A stretch of 35,451 nucleotides of DNA from the NCBI GenBank assembly GCA_024741835.1, contig JAENRP010000415.1, forward strand, positions 1 to 35,451, read 5' to 3'. The DNA comes from Diplocarpon mali (lineage: Eukaryota; Ascomycota; Leotiomycetes; Helotiales; Drepanopezizaceae). This document shows positions 20,052 to 31,522 of the stretch, one piece after another (the stretch's first letter is position 1; the number at the start of each line of letters is the position of its first letter). Position numbers and translations under genes: made by a program. The notes below the pieces were generated by a model. That model did not search any database. It was not told where the DNA came from and saw only the letters and a list, made by a program, of their open reading frames with translations.

Positions 20052-20480
20052 TGTATATGAAATATGAGGGCTGGCCGATATAGTAAAGAGAGTATAAGGT
20101 AGTATTGAGTAGTAAGTAATAGTAGTAATTGAAGAACTTAGAGACTTAGGAGGCTTGATTCTTAACTATAGGAGTAAAGCAATCTATATATACAAAATAT
20201 CTTGAGCTTCTAGAACCTTCTAATATATTAGAGTTATACTAGATTATAAATCAATATAGGTATACGTAATGCAATACGTAATCCTTTGATTTGTAATATA
20301 GTTTTAGCTAAACTTAGTACTATAAGTCATAGCTAAATATAGAACTATGACTCATAGCTAGGATATAGAGTTCATAGCTAAATTTAGTATAGCTATGATT
20401 TCTAATCCAACTTAGCTAGTATAGCTACTCTACCTTAGCTATTCCTACTTAGCTAGTATAGCTATGATTTTATATTCAAC
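20052..20480 (-). repeat. LTR H, probable 5' LTR of gypsy-C, about 429 bp
   Basis: On the minus strand it runs from TGTTGAATAT to TTTCATATACA, so it has TG...CA ends. No direct duplication flanks it, which argues against a solo LTR and for an element terminus. It contains several near copies of CTTAGCTAGTATAGCTAT and TCATAGCTA (20290-20470). It shares no visible sequence with the gypsy-E LTR although leader and gag match. It could instead be the end of another element that truncated gypsy-C. Confidence 0.55.
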
Positions 20481-20481
20481 A

Positions 20482-20573
20482 GTAACCTTCCTTTCCTAAC
20501 TCTTACTAATATATCGACCATCGACCTTTAGAAGTTTCTATTACCTACTGCGCCGACTCACTTAAGCTTAATA
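20482..20573 (-). repeat. copia-1-type LTR fragment, inverted
   Basis: About 92 bases match the reverse complement of 5971-6062 (TACCTACTGCGCCGACTCACTT and neighbours). The terminal TTAATA at 20573 meets LINE ORF1 coding sequence. The other end is cut at 20481 by LTR H. The missing half is predicted left of the window. Confidence 0.85.
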
Positions 20574-22444
20574 AACTCGGTATTAAACTCAGGAGTAGTC
20601 GTAACTACTATATTGCCCCTTAAAGAGAGGGAGACTATAGAAACTATTAAACCTTGAATTCCGCTCTTATTAAAGGCGGCATTAAATTCATTTCTTATAG
20701 TAATAAGGGAAAAGTTTTTAGCTTAAACTGGATATGCCTATAAGAGGGTGCATCTCCTACTAAGGGCCGACCTACCTTTACTACTACTCGTACCCTTACT
20801 TATAGTATCCTTAGGTAAACTAAAGCTATTTGTAGCCCTAGCCCTATTCCTAGCAGGGTAAATATCGATATTTGTCGGTTTTACCCTATTCCTAATATTA
20901 TTTACTACCTAAGCCCAAGTCGACTTTAAAGCTAGTGCGGTATTTTTCTTTTGCAAATTAGCTATAATTGGCTTTCTATCTATATTTTTAATCTAGTTTT
21001 CGATTTTTCTAAACGTTTGCTTTAGATTCGCAATTTGAGTAGCTAGTATAATCAAAGTATTACGTATTTTACCATTCTCTATATATTCTTTAAAAACCTC
21101 TATAAGGTCTAGAATACGGCTTTGTTCTTATCTATTTTTTATTACTAAGTATGCCTCTATAAGGAGGTCTCTCGCTTAAAGTATAAGGTTATTGCTAGTC
21201 TCCTTTATATTCTAATTCTGATTTTTAAAGGTTGCCAATAATCTTAGGTTCTTATTAATATAAGGGATTGCGGTAAGGCTAGTAGGTCATCTCTTACCCC
21301 TAACCTTTATACAGCTTTGCGATAGCGCCAAGGGCGAAAAATAGGATATTAGATCAGAGCTAAAATCTATAAAAATAGGAGCGAATCTAGAGCCGCTAGT
21401 GCCTATACCTTTATTACTAAGTGGGAGGCTCGGCTCAGTCTCGTTTTCGAGCTCTATAGCCCTTAAGAGGGTCGGTTCTAGAGTCAAAGAGGTTATTCCC
21501 TTAAAGGGGTCGGAAATAGGCTCTATTACCCCTCGGGCTAGCTTAGCTTATACAGCCTTATAGCTTTTAAGGGTTTCGAAGGGTGATTTAGATCGTATTC
21601 TTCGAAGAATAGACGTATTTCTAGCACAAAGGCAGGAGGGTCAATTTTTCAAAGTATGTAGAATGTGTCCCTTTGGCTTATTAGGCCCCGAATTCGCAGT
21701 AGGGTTCCTAAGGCTACCCGCAGCCCTAGCCCTATTCCCATTAGCACCACCTATACTAATACTACTAATAGTAGCGCTAGTACTATAATTTGCAATCGTA
21801 GCTATAGTAGCTACTACTACTAACTTAATTACTTAAGCATACGTTTTTAGCGTTTGCTCGATTTTCTATATTACTCTCTTTAAATTAGCTACTTGCGTAG
21901 CTAAAATCGTAAAAGTGTTTTTAACACAGTTATGCTCTATATACTCTTTGAAAACCTTAAGTAAATCAAGTAGTTTCGTCTGTTTTTCCTAAGAATTAAT
22001 CGCTAAGTATGCTTTAATAAGGAGGTCTCTTGCTTAAAGTACAAGCTTAGTTGATTCGTTAGTACTAATACTACTAGCGTCGTTTTAGAAGGAGAAGTCG
22101 ATTCTAAGGGTTTTATTAGCTCTCCAATCGATTAGGGATAATAGTCCCCTTTTGGTATTATTGATAATTTGGCTTGAATTAGCCGAAGGAGCCGCATTTC
22201 GCATTCGGCTAGCATTGATTTAAATAGGGGTAAGATTAAGGGGGTTAATACTCGAATCTCTACCTCCTATAATAGGGTTACCCCTAGGGGTTAATTCGAC
22301 TTTAGAAATCGAATCAAAGCCTTTAATAGGGCTAGGTATCTCTCCCTCCTCTATAAGGGAGTCGGAGTCGTAGTAGGAGATACCCGCAGGGTCGCTTAAG
22401 GGCTCTATACCACCTACTTTGCTATTACAGTAGTAATAAGCCAC
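20574..22444 (-). pseudogene. Tad1-like LINE ORF1, two units fused in one frame
   Basis: A single minus frame starts with MAYYYCNSKVGG at 22444 and runs about 620 codons to 20574 with few stops, all RIP-type. It holds two copies of the fungal LINE ORF1 helical segment: ARDLLIKAYLAINS...KVFKEYIEHN (about 22.03-21.88 kb) and ARDLLIEAYLVIKN...EVFKEYIENG (about 21.18-21.0 kb). Each is followed by LATQ(V/I)ANL. Each unit also has an IEP(L/I)SDP peptide near its N-terminus. The C-terminal block FNAAFNKSGIQG with LRGNIVVTTTPEFNTEF occurs once, just before the LTR at 20573. ORF1 proteins of this group bind LINE RNA. The endonuclease/reverse transcriptase ORF2 is not in the window. Confidence 0.82.
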
Positions 22445-22549
22445 TGTAGCTTATAAGGGCAAAAGGGCAAGGTATTTGGGGTATTCTGCAAAGAATGGAA
22501 GGTAGTAAGCGTCGTTTGCTAAGGGGTGACTATTAACTATTAGTCTCAG
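22445..22549 (-). other. LINE 5' leader
   Basis: About 100 bases upstream of the LINE start codon with no similarity to the copia fragment next to it. They are probably the leader or a 5' truncated end. I see no repeat or gene in it. Confidence 0.45.
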
Positions 22550-23219
22550 TCCAGTTTTCTAAACTTAGTACTAATATTTATTAATACTATTAAACTATTT
22601 ATAACTTTAATTAAAGGAAATAATTAGTTTTTTTAAATAATAGATAATTCTACTTAATAGATATAGACTATTTGCGCTAAAACTAATTCTAAGTTTATAG
22701 AAAAGCTAGAAACTTAGAAAGTGATAAGAGAACGCTAGACTTAATTAAAGCTAATAGCTATTAAGTCTAATAACGTATTAGAAATTAAAGTAAAGCTTAA
22801 TAAATAGGTAAAATAAGGAGTTTATTATAAATTAACTATAATAAATAAATGTTTTTATTAGAATAGCATTACTAAGCGAAGCATTTAATAAATAGAAACT
22901 GACTATAATACTTTATTATAAGATATTAACTTACTATTAGAATTTTAAGACTTTGCGATTAAAGCAAACGTATACTTGCGAAATAGAATAGGTAATAGAC
23001 TAATAGTTAATAGCATTTAAATATCGCTATATAAGGCATATTTTAAATAGAAACTAAGCCTAAACTATATCTACGTCTTTAAAAGCGTCTACTACTCTTA
23101 TATTAGCCTAAAGTCTTAGCCTATAGGTATAAAGAGTAAGAAGCTAATAGATTAAGATAGAGAATATATATTTATTAGATATATTAAATAAATAATAAAG
23201 CAATAGATAGTATATATAA
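22550..23219 (+). pseudogene. Copia integrase fragment (copia-1 family)
   Basis: This is the reverse complement of about 2632-3300 in copia-1, collinear with transitions. A plus frame reads NVYLRNRIGNRLIVNSI then YKAYFK and LSLNYICVF, and further KLIDRDREYIFI with stops reversed. This is the C-terminal integrase region of fungal copia elements. The right end stops at the gypsy-D LTR (23220). The left end is joined to the LINE leader. The rest of this copy should lie beyond gypsy-D, right of the window. Confidence 0.8.
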
Positions 23220-23524
23220 TGACACAGAACCGCCGAAGTGCGAGATCAAGTATGGTAGTAAGAAGTGGTGCAAAAGGCGTACTCTATAGGTCTAATACGA
23301 AAGAAACGAAGAAGTTAAAAAGCCCTCCCTATAGGAGAGCCCTTCTCCCTTATATATATAAGCAGCTCAAAGCTCTTTGCCCATTTATATAATATTATGC
23401 AAGAATATCCTTTTGCACCTTTAGGGTCGATTCGAAATAACCCTATATCGAATTGAGATTGCAAAACCTTAAAATGCTATACTCTTAAGTAATTGCACCA
23501 GTTGGGGGTACAGCTATTATACTA
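23220..23524 (-). repeat. gypsy-D 3' LTR, about 305 bp
   Basis: On the plus strand it starts TGACACAGAACC and ends GCTATTATACTA. Read on the minus strand it runs TA(G)TATAATAGC...TCTGTGTCA. It is preceded (minus strand) by an A3G9-10 polypurine tract at 23525-23536. The partner LTR is outside the window, so the boundaries rest on the end motifs, the tract and the break in copia sequence at 23219. Confidence 0.7.
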
Positions 23525-23536
23525 CCCCCCCCCTTT
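23525..23536 (-). promoter_or_regulatory. gypsy-D polypurine tract
   Basis: A run of C followed by TTT on the plus strand, that is AAAGGGGGGGGG on the minus strand, directly upstream of the LTR. It would prime plus-strand DNA synthesis. Confidence 0.7.
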
Positions 23537-23959
23537 GAGAACGCTTGCCTACAAGCGTTAGTAGGTTGTAACGATTATTGTACAGTAATGTACTTAGCGC
23601 GTTATTATATAAATAGTACTATTTTATATTTAGTTTAGCGTAAGTCGCGTTATATACTCAAATTTGTTTTTCCTCTCGCAGGATCTTCCTTCTTTAGTAT
23701 AATAACTATATATAATTGTATAAGTCCCTTACTCCTACTACTATAGCGCAGGACTAATATATAATAGTAGAAACAATTACTACTATTACTACTAACTATT
23801 ATAAGTAAGTTTACCTTAGTCCAAGGTCGAATTGCGTCTAATACGTATAGTACTGATCCCTTTGCTATTAGGCGCTCTTGCGGTAGCCTACTGCATTTAT
23901 TATTACTAATGCGTATAGCGTCTTATATGCGATATTATATATAAATGCGAGTTTGAATC

Positions 23960-24790
23960 AAAGTGTAGTAAGAAGTGCTATTAGTGCTAAGAGTAAAAGG
24001 CAAAGTGCATCCCTATAAGTACTTTAAATTAAGTCTAAAGTTTTAATTGCGCTAATACTTATTTATAGCTTCCCTCTTATATTAGTAAGGAGTTCGCAGT
24101 ACTATCCGCGGCCTTTAAGGAGTAGTAGGAGGAGGCTCCTTAGTAGTAAGAGGGAGATAATAATAATAATAATAAGGATGCGCATGCGATTTTAGCAAAG
24201 AACTGTAAGATTCTCTATTAAAAGGCGGTCTAATGCACCTAGATCCTTATCAACCTCTTATTAGTAGCTAGTGCAAAGGCTCTAACTAGCCGCTTCCAAC
24301 TAGAGCGTACTAGCCTTGCGAAGCTCTGCTCTATAGCTAAGGCTATAGTAAGCTAGCTAAAGGAGGTCTAGGCGACAGTTATTATAAGTTCAATCCGAAT
24401 TAGTATTAAATCGATCGCTAACTTTCTAATAAGAGCGTAGCAACCTTATTAAGTCCTAGTTAGTAAGGTTAAAGTAATCCAGTCGAACTATACTAAGCCT
24501 CCTAGGGTCTATTACTATATTAGTAAAGCGGACTGCTATAATAGCAAAGTCTCTTATAAGGGGAGGGAGGCTTATAGTAGCAAGGGTAGCGTTAGGCGCG
24601 GCAGCTAGTAGGGCAGTACTAGTAGTAGCAAAAGGAGGTTGGGGTCATTCCAGGCGGAGGCGTAGATAGGAGGCGAGCTTTAGCTTTAGAATAGAGTTAG
24701 AGCTCGTCTCTTTAAGCGCAGAGGAGGAGGGGTTAAAGGAGTTATAAGAGAAAGAGGCAATAGGCCCGGTTTTATTATTTTTATATTTTT
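23960..24790 (+). pseudogene. Unrecognised decayed frame, antisense to gypsy-D
   Basis: Between the polypurine tract and the end of gypsy-D pol, one plus frame stays coherent for about 270 codons with mostly TAG/TAA stops. It reads YISKEFAVLSAAFKE, then an acidic Gln/Asn-rich run (stops at Gln codons, then five Asn), then KDAHAILAKNCKIL. A helical part follows (INLLLVASAKALTSRFQLE...SLAKLCSIAKAIVS), then a Ser/Arg/Gly-rich basic tail. I do not recognise a family. It points against the gypsy-D genes. A minus frame over the same bases is only slightly worse, so the strand call is tentative. 23537-23960 holds no clear gene. Confidence 0.35.
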
Positions 24791-24828
24791 ATTATTTTTC
24801 TCCTTTTTTTTTATTTATATTTTTAGAT

Positions 24829-25260
24829 TTATTTACTAACCTATTTCATATCTGGCCTATTATCTTCTAAGTGACTATAATCATCTATACCGCTTTCCTA
24901 AGCCTTCAATTAAGCTTATAGGTTCTAAGGTAGTCCTAGCTTTATAGGATTAGCCTAATAAAAGTCGCAAATCTTATATAAGGATCTTGCAAAATTTAAA
25001 GCGCAATACCAACTTAAATTAAGGTTATAACTAATCTATTTGACTTAGTACTTTAAGTTCTCTTAAGATAGGCGTATACCTAGTATCTTAAATACTTTAT
25101 ACTCTTCTTACCTTGCGATCTTTTCTATAATAGGCTAGGGTTATTCTTAACTTAGTAAAGGGTTCTATAGATCTTTAAATAGTAGCTTTAGTGCGAAGAT
25201 ATTATATATTATAAAACCTATAAGCAGCTTGATTTAATATAAATTGCCTACCTTCTTAAG
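24829..25260 (-). pseudogene. gypsy-D pol, C-terminus with chromodomain
   Basis: The minus frame continues from 33302 after gypsy-E is removed. It reads IKLLIGFIIYNIFALK (family pattern: IKLP...HNVFHP-like), an acidic linker, then EEYKVFKILGIRL with NLKY and SWYCALNFA-type residues. That is a decayed chromodomain of the type found at the C-terminus of fungal chromoviruses. It ends near a TAA at 24829-24831. Chromodomains of this type are thought to steer integration toward marked chromatin. Confidence 0.82.
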
Positions 25261-25541
25261 TGTCACGGCACGGTTGTACTATGGTCGCGACAGGAGCACG
25301 AGAACTGTTAAAGCACCTGTGACTAATATAGTAGATGCAACGTCTTATAATCATACCTTTCCTTTAGTAGGTAGAACATAAGTAGTTGGTAGAAATCGAC
25401 CTTTCTAGGTCTTAGGCTAAGGAGGCATATTAAGGGAGAGGTTTCCTACTTTATATATACTCCTTAGCTTTGAATTCTATACGATTTAGCAGCTTTGATC
25501 TTAGTGACTTTATCGACTTATGCTTGGCTTTTGCTATTATA
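25261..25541 (+). repeat. gypsy-E 5' LTR
   Basis: It begins TGTCACGGCACGG, keeping the original TG start. It matches 33021-33301 throughout with transitions only in the parts compared. It ends ...TTATA, where the 3' copy reads ...GTCATA. TTTATATATACTCC near 25450 may be the promoter. Confidence 0.93.
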
Positions 25542-25874
25542 TAATTTAAAGCTTATATTCCTTTTGGCCTTATAAGGCGATATAATATACTTAGCAGAGG
25601 ATTAGTACCCTCTTGGAGACCCTTCTTCCGACTGACTCTTATAATATATAGAAGTAATCTAAAGAACGGCCTTGATATTCGGTCCCTTCTTGAACTTAAG
25701 AATCGAAAGAAGAGCTAGTAGACTTAGCTAAAACAACTATTAATAGTTAGTAGCTCTTAGCTGACTTTAAAAGAAATTGTAGAATTTGTAAGTTGAGGCA
25801 TTTCTTGACTATAGCCCTTAATAGGATGAAAACGTTATATAAGGACCTCTTACTCTAAGAGAATTAACCTTAAG
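25542..25874 (+). other. gypsy-E 5' leader
   Basis: This is the leader between LTR and gag, similar to the gypsy-C leader from the CTTATAAGGC region onward. The bases after the LTR (TAATTTAAAGC) occupy the place of the primer site, but I could not assign a tRNA. No gene is visible. Confidence 0.6.
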
Positions 25875-27530
25875 ATGATAATGCTAGCACTTCTTAAGCT
25901 AAGCAACCTTTTAATTAGAGAGGATACCCTTTAAAACCCTGCGGAAGACAAATCCCTTATACTAGCCGACTCTGCTAGCGAGCCTTAATCAGCCCCCTCT
26001 TTAAAACGAACCTTATATAATATAGAAGATATATTAACCTCTTTTAAATAAGAAGCCTTAATCCGACCTATCTCTTATACTAATATAAAGGCTAAGAGAG
26101 ACAACTTCTTTATATTACTAAGGTTTTAAACTAAAGTAGGCAAAAGATCTGCTATATATAAGGATCGACTAATAGTAGAGGAACGCTTAATAGAATACTA
26201 CTACTAATATATTAAATAATAAAATTCGGTAGTTTAGAGTTTTTATAATTATATTTAAAGAATAAAGGAAGCGACTGCACCTATAATTATACAATTGCAA
26301 GAAGAGCTTAGAACGACCTAGGAGACTAGCGCGTACTAGAAGAACTTAATAGAAGAGCAATGATATATAAACTCAGCCAGCTAGTCGGCTACCCTTACTT
26401 TATAAAGCCGACCTCTCTTTAAAAATCCTTATAAAGATCCTCCTACTGCCTAGCTTAGATAGCCTATCAAAAGGGAACCTTACTCTAATACCTTTGACTT
26501 TAGAGGATAGAGTCGAACCTTTAAATCTAATTGCTAGGTCCGCTTAATAAAGATTAAGGATCTAAACCCCTTCTTAAGTAAAGGAGATGTAAAGGTTAAG
26601 GATTGGATCTTTAATATATAGTAGAAGATAAAGGTTAATTATATAGAGTTCTTTAATAAATCGGTCACTTTAATATATATTGCTAGTTTGATAATAAGGG
26701 ACGCTTAAAGCTTAATTTAAGATCGGCTTATAAAAGGATCTATTAGATAAATCGAGATAGCTATATAGCTATTCCAAATCTTATAAAGGGCTTATAGAGT
26801 TAGTAAAGAAATAGAGCAATAGATAGCTAAAGACAATTGGATAAAGCTTAAATAAGGAAATTCCCCCTTTATAGCCTTTTAAGCCGACTTCTGTAAACTA
26901 GCTTTAAAACTAGGGAAGTCGACTAATGACTAATATAAGGCGCTCTAGGATAAGGTAAAAGTGTTTTTGCTAAAGCAACTCTCCGACTGGAAGTTCGACT
27001 ACCTTAAAGACTTAGCCGAATGGTTTATAGATAAGGAGAACTGATAACTCTGCCTCTTATTATAATACTCTAATTAAAACGAATATTAGGCTAAAACTTC
27101 CAATCGGCCCTCTTCTACCTTTTGATAAATAGGACTTATATGCTATAAATAAGCCTTAAGCTATCCTTAAAAGGAATTGAATACTACCCTTAGAACTTTA
27201 GGACCTAAAGATAATAAATGCATCCCTTACGACCGAACCCTAAAGACCAATAATACTTGCTATAAGTGTAGATAAAAAGGATACTATAGCTAAGACTGCC
27301 TTAAATAATATAAGATTATACTAATAGAAAAAGGCCGCGATAAACTAAAGAATAATGCTAAGATAATAGATAATATAAAGGAATTAGGAAACGAATTGCT
27401 TTAGGATTTTAAGTGTCACTCCTAAAGCGCAATTGATATTAGGAATCGGTCGACCTATCTAGGCTAATTAAAGGCTAGCAATTCGTAACCTAGTGCCGAC
27501 TTTATTAAAAAGGGCGCTATACCGACCTAA
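25875..27530 (+). pseudogene. gypsy-E gag remnant
   Basis: The proposed start is ATGATAATG at 25875, because gypsy-C keeps an ATG at the matching place and the same residues follow. The frame runs through KRTLYNIEDILTSFK, a capsid-like stretch near 26.5-27.0 kb (VKVFLLKQLSDWKFDYLKDL), and the CCHC knuckle at 27258-27299 (CYKC-R-stop-KGYYS-stop-DC, His now Tyr). Gag packages the RNA into particles. Stops stand at Gln, Arg and Trp positions. The pol frame begins in -1 relative to gag around 27501-27514. Confidence 0.85.
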
Positions 27531-30500
27531 TAGCCTTAATAGACTGCGGGGCTAATACCTTAGGAATTATTAATCGCAAGATACTCTTCTCCTTAACTAT
27601 ATAGCTAAAGCTATTGACTTACTACTTTAAGAGACCGATCCCTTTATAAGGATTTGATAGACAACCTAGCGAGGCTATTCGATAGGTTATATAAATAGAT
27701 ATTACAATCGATAAATACAACTTTAAAGGATAGTTCTTTTTAGCTAGTGACTTAGGCTTATATAATATGATCTTAGGTCGCAAGTGGCTAGCTAAATAAG
27801 ATATAATTATTAATTGTAAGAGGAAGAAGCTATATTAGCCTAACGTTTATTAATTAGATTAATAGGACGCCGACTAAAGAGACTAGCGATAGCTTAATAA
27901 AACTAGTATCCTTAGATTGTTGAAAGCTTTTAAAGACCTTTTGATTAAGTCTAAGGATATGCTAATATAGGACTTCGATACTTGCTTAGCTAATTATAAA
28001 TGATAAAGAGAGGAACTTGATATTAATACCCTTTAATTAATAAGTATAGATATATCGATAATCTTAGGACCAGCCTTTAAAGTTAGCCTCTACTAGACTG
28101 ATACTAAGATTAGGTTGGTTACGCTTATAGAATTGGATTACCTCTTTGAAAAAAGAGATAGGAGAACCCCTTATGTTTAAATTTGACGCAAAGCTATTGT
28201 TCGCCTATTAGACTTAGGAATGGACTAGACCCTGATTTATGCAATAGAAGAGGAAGAACCCGACGCGCTCGGTGAGTACGACGCTTTAGGACCTTAGGAG
28301 GCCTACGAGTTATACGCTAAGTTACTACCCTTTCTCTACGACCTAGTCATATGCTTCTTTAAAAGCGCTGCGAATACGCTACTCCTATTGCAGCTAATTA
28401 ATTATAAGATCGAGTTTAAAGGACTACTATTAATAATGAAAACCGCCTACTTATATAAAATAAGCGAGCTTGAACTTAAGAAAATAAGGGAATACCTTAT
28501 AAACAATTTGAAGAAAGGATTTATATAACTATTTAATACTACCTTCTTATCGCCTATCCTATTTATAAAGAAACCTAAAGGCGGCCTACGGTTTTGCATT
28601 AACTATTAAGAGTTGAATAGACTTATTAAAAAAGACTAATACCCTTTTCCTTTAATTATAGAAACCCTCGACCGACTTAGGAATGCGACGCTCTTTATAA
28701 AGCTTAATATCTGCTACACGTTCTATCGCATCTTAATAGACCTTAACTCTACGACGTAGGTAGCCTTTAGGACGAGGTACAGCTCCTTTGAACTAGTAGT
28801 ACTCCCCTTTAAATTATATAATAGCCTGGCTACCTTCTAGCAGTATATTAATACTATCTTAATAGAATACTTAAACGACTTCTGCTTTATATATATTAAT
28901 AATATCTTAATCTTCTTAAAAACTAAGGAAAAGCATTAATAATATATTAAATAAGTCTTAAAAAAACTATGCGAAGCTAGCCTATAGGTCGATATTAAAA
29001 AGTGCGAATTCGAAGTCATTAGTACTAGATTCCTAAGGTTTATTATTACTAACTAAAGAGTGTAGGTCGACCCTACTAAGGTTAAGGTTATTAAAGAATA
29101 GACCCCTTTATCGATGAAGAAATAAGTACAGTTATTCTTAGGATTTTGCAACTTCTACCGGAGATTTATCAAAGCCTATAATCGAATTGCGCGCCCCTTT
29201 AATTAGCTAACGATAAAGGAGACTAGCCTAACGTTCGTCTTAATTAAGGAATAATAAGATGCGTTTAAATAATTACAGAAGCGGCTGCTAAATGCGCCTA
29301 CCTTACTATACTTTAAGAACTACTGACTAATAAGGATCGAGACCGACTGCTTAGACCTAGCGGCAGCTAGAGTACTTAGCTAAAAAGATAAGGATAATAA
29401 ATAATAGTACCTTATTGCCTTCTTTTCTAAAGGATTATAGAATGCGGAATTATATTACGAAATTTATAATAAAGAGATACTAGCAGTTATACTAGCTTTA
29501 AAAGAATAGGATATAGAGTTGCGAAGTATATTAAGCTTTCTAGTGATTATTGATTATAAGGCTTTAGAGTACTTTAGAATTAAAAAACTCTTTAATAAAT
29601 GATAAATCTGATAGATAGATATACTCTTAAGATATAATTACTAGATTACTTATTGCTTTGGAAAGGAGAATATAATAGCTGATATACTATTATAAAAAGA
29701 CGAACTTATGCCTATTTAGAAAGCTGTAAGAGAAGCTAAAAGAACCCGATAGCTTTTTAACCTAGCTAATATTATTTAGGATCGTCTTATAATAGCTTTA
29801 GTCGACCTTACGACCCTTAAGGAACGCTCTTCTATTAATAACTTTCGAATAATAGAAGAAGTCCTTAATACTAATCGAACTTATAAGTCGCTATAACTAA
29901 AGTAAGAGAAAGCTATTAGAAAAGAGACTCCTTAGACCTTATTAAAGGACGGACTACTCTTATATAATAGAAGGCTAGTAGTTCCTAAGGAATCGGATAA
30001 TCTCTATACCTACTTATTTTGCTAAATCTATAATAGTATATTAATAGCTTACCTTAGTAGAACTAAGATTATATAGTTCCTTTAATACTACTACTAATAG
30101 CCTATATACTGCTGCGATGCAAAGAGGTATATTGCTAACTATTACGACTGCCGACGTTTATATAAACCTTAAGATAAGACGCTAGGACTCCTTAAACTAT
30201 TGCCTATCCCTTTGCGTATATAAGACGACTTATTTATAGACTTTTATACTTTTAGATCAATTAGCAATAGCTGCGATATTATATTTATTATAGTTGACCG
30301 ACTCTTTAAGCGGCATATCTGCCTATTAATAATAAAGAAGGCTATTGCGCGGACTGCCGCCTTCCTATTTTACTAATATATCTAAAGGTTTAAAAGGAGC
30401 CCTTTTACTATTACTAGCGACTAAGGACCTTAGTTTATTTCCGACTTTATAAATAAGTTATTAACGCTAGTGCGGGTTAAGCTCTAGCTATCGACCTTTG

Positions 30501-31522
30501 AATACGCTTAGATAGATAGATAGACTGAGATTATCAATCAGATAATTAATATACAATTATGCCCCTTTATTAACTACTTTTAGGACGATTAGGCCGATTT
30601 ACTCTTTGCTATAGATGCTGCTAGTACTGCTTACCCGAACGAGTCAACTGGCCTCTCTCCTTTTATAATCGATTATAGTTATAAACCCCGCTTGGATTTT
30701 GACTGGACCGCTTATACTATTAAGTACTTAAGCGCTTAAGAGAAGCTAAATAGGAAAGAAGCGCAAGCATAGGCCAGAAGAATCGATAAAGCAGTCCAGT
30801 TTGCCTAAGAATCTATACTAGTAGCTTAAAAGAAATAATCTAAATAAGTAAATAAAAAGCAACGCTAACCCAACTTCGGCCTAGGCGACCTAGTATATAT
30901 TATAAAGAGAGCTTGGAAAATAGACCGACCTTCTGATAAGCTCGACTTCCCTATTATAGGCCCTTTCAAAATCATTAGTTTAGTCTACTACTCTTATAAG
31001 GTAGACCTACTCCTATCTTATCGAATATATAACGTCTTTTACGCTAATAGATTAAGGAAAGCTGCTAATAACCTCTTACTAAAGTAGATTAACCTGCTAG
31101 TAAAACCTATTATTATTAATACCTATTTGGAATAGGAAGTCGACTAAATCTTAACGTTTAATATATAGTAAAAGCAACTCTATTATAAAGTTAGCTAGGT
31201 AAGATAGGATCCTAATGATTAATAGTACTTTGCTAGCAACTTTAAGAATGCAGCTATACTGCTTAAGAAGTTCTACTCCGACTACCCTAACGCCTCTAGG
31301 CCTTTGGCAAGATTATAGACCTAGCTAGAAGCCGCCTTTAAAGACGAACTCGACCTAGACTACCTATTGGATAATGCCCTTAAGAATAAAGGTTATTACT
31401 AAACGCGCTAGCGACGACGGTAGATACCCTTATAGTAATTCAACCTTAATAGAGATTAGGAATAAAGCGCTAGACACTAACGCACCTATTTAGAACGTAT
31501 AATAAAGACCACCCTTCTTTAA
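27516..31522 (+). pseudogene. gypsy-E pol remnant: PR, RT, RNase H, IN, chromodomain
   Basis: Protease: LIDCGANTLGI near 27535 (D-S/C-G active site), then LGLYNMILGRKWLA. Reverse transcriptase: GGLRFCINY with ELNRLIKKD at about 28580-28640, and the catalytic box FIYINNILIF at 28886 onward, where YIDD is expected; both Asp are now Asn. RNase H begins with the family's RIETD at about 29335-29350. Integrase: a zinc-binding region near 30.1 kb, core with FIDFYTF and TSD, then IDRQTEIINQ near 30520, then GPFKIISLVYYSYKV near 30960 (GPF/Y module). A chromodomain-like part at 31130-31260 has KQLYYKVS and YFASNF. The likely stop is TAA at 31520. The many stops are RIP-type. Confidence 0.9.

Noticed and set aside
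20052..20480. Solo LTR
   Set aside because: No target duplication flanks it (GGGGG on one side, GTAAC on the other), so an element end is more likely.
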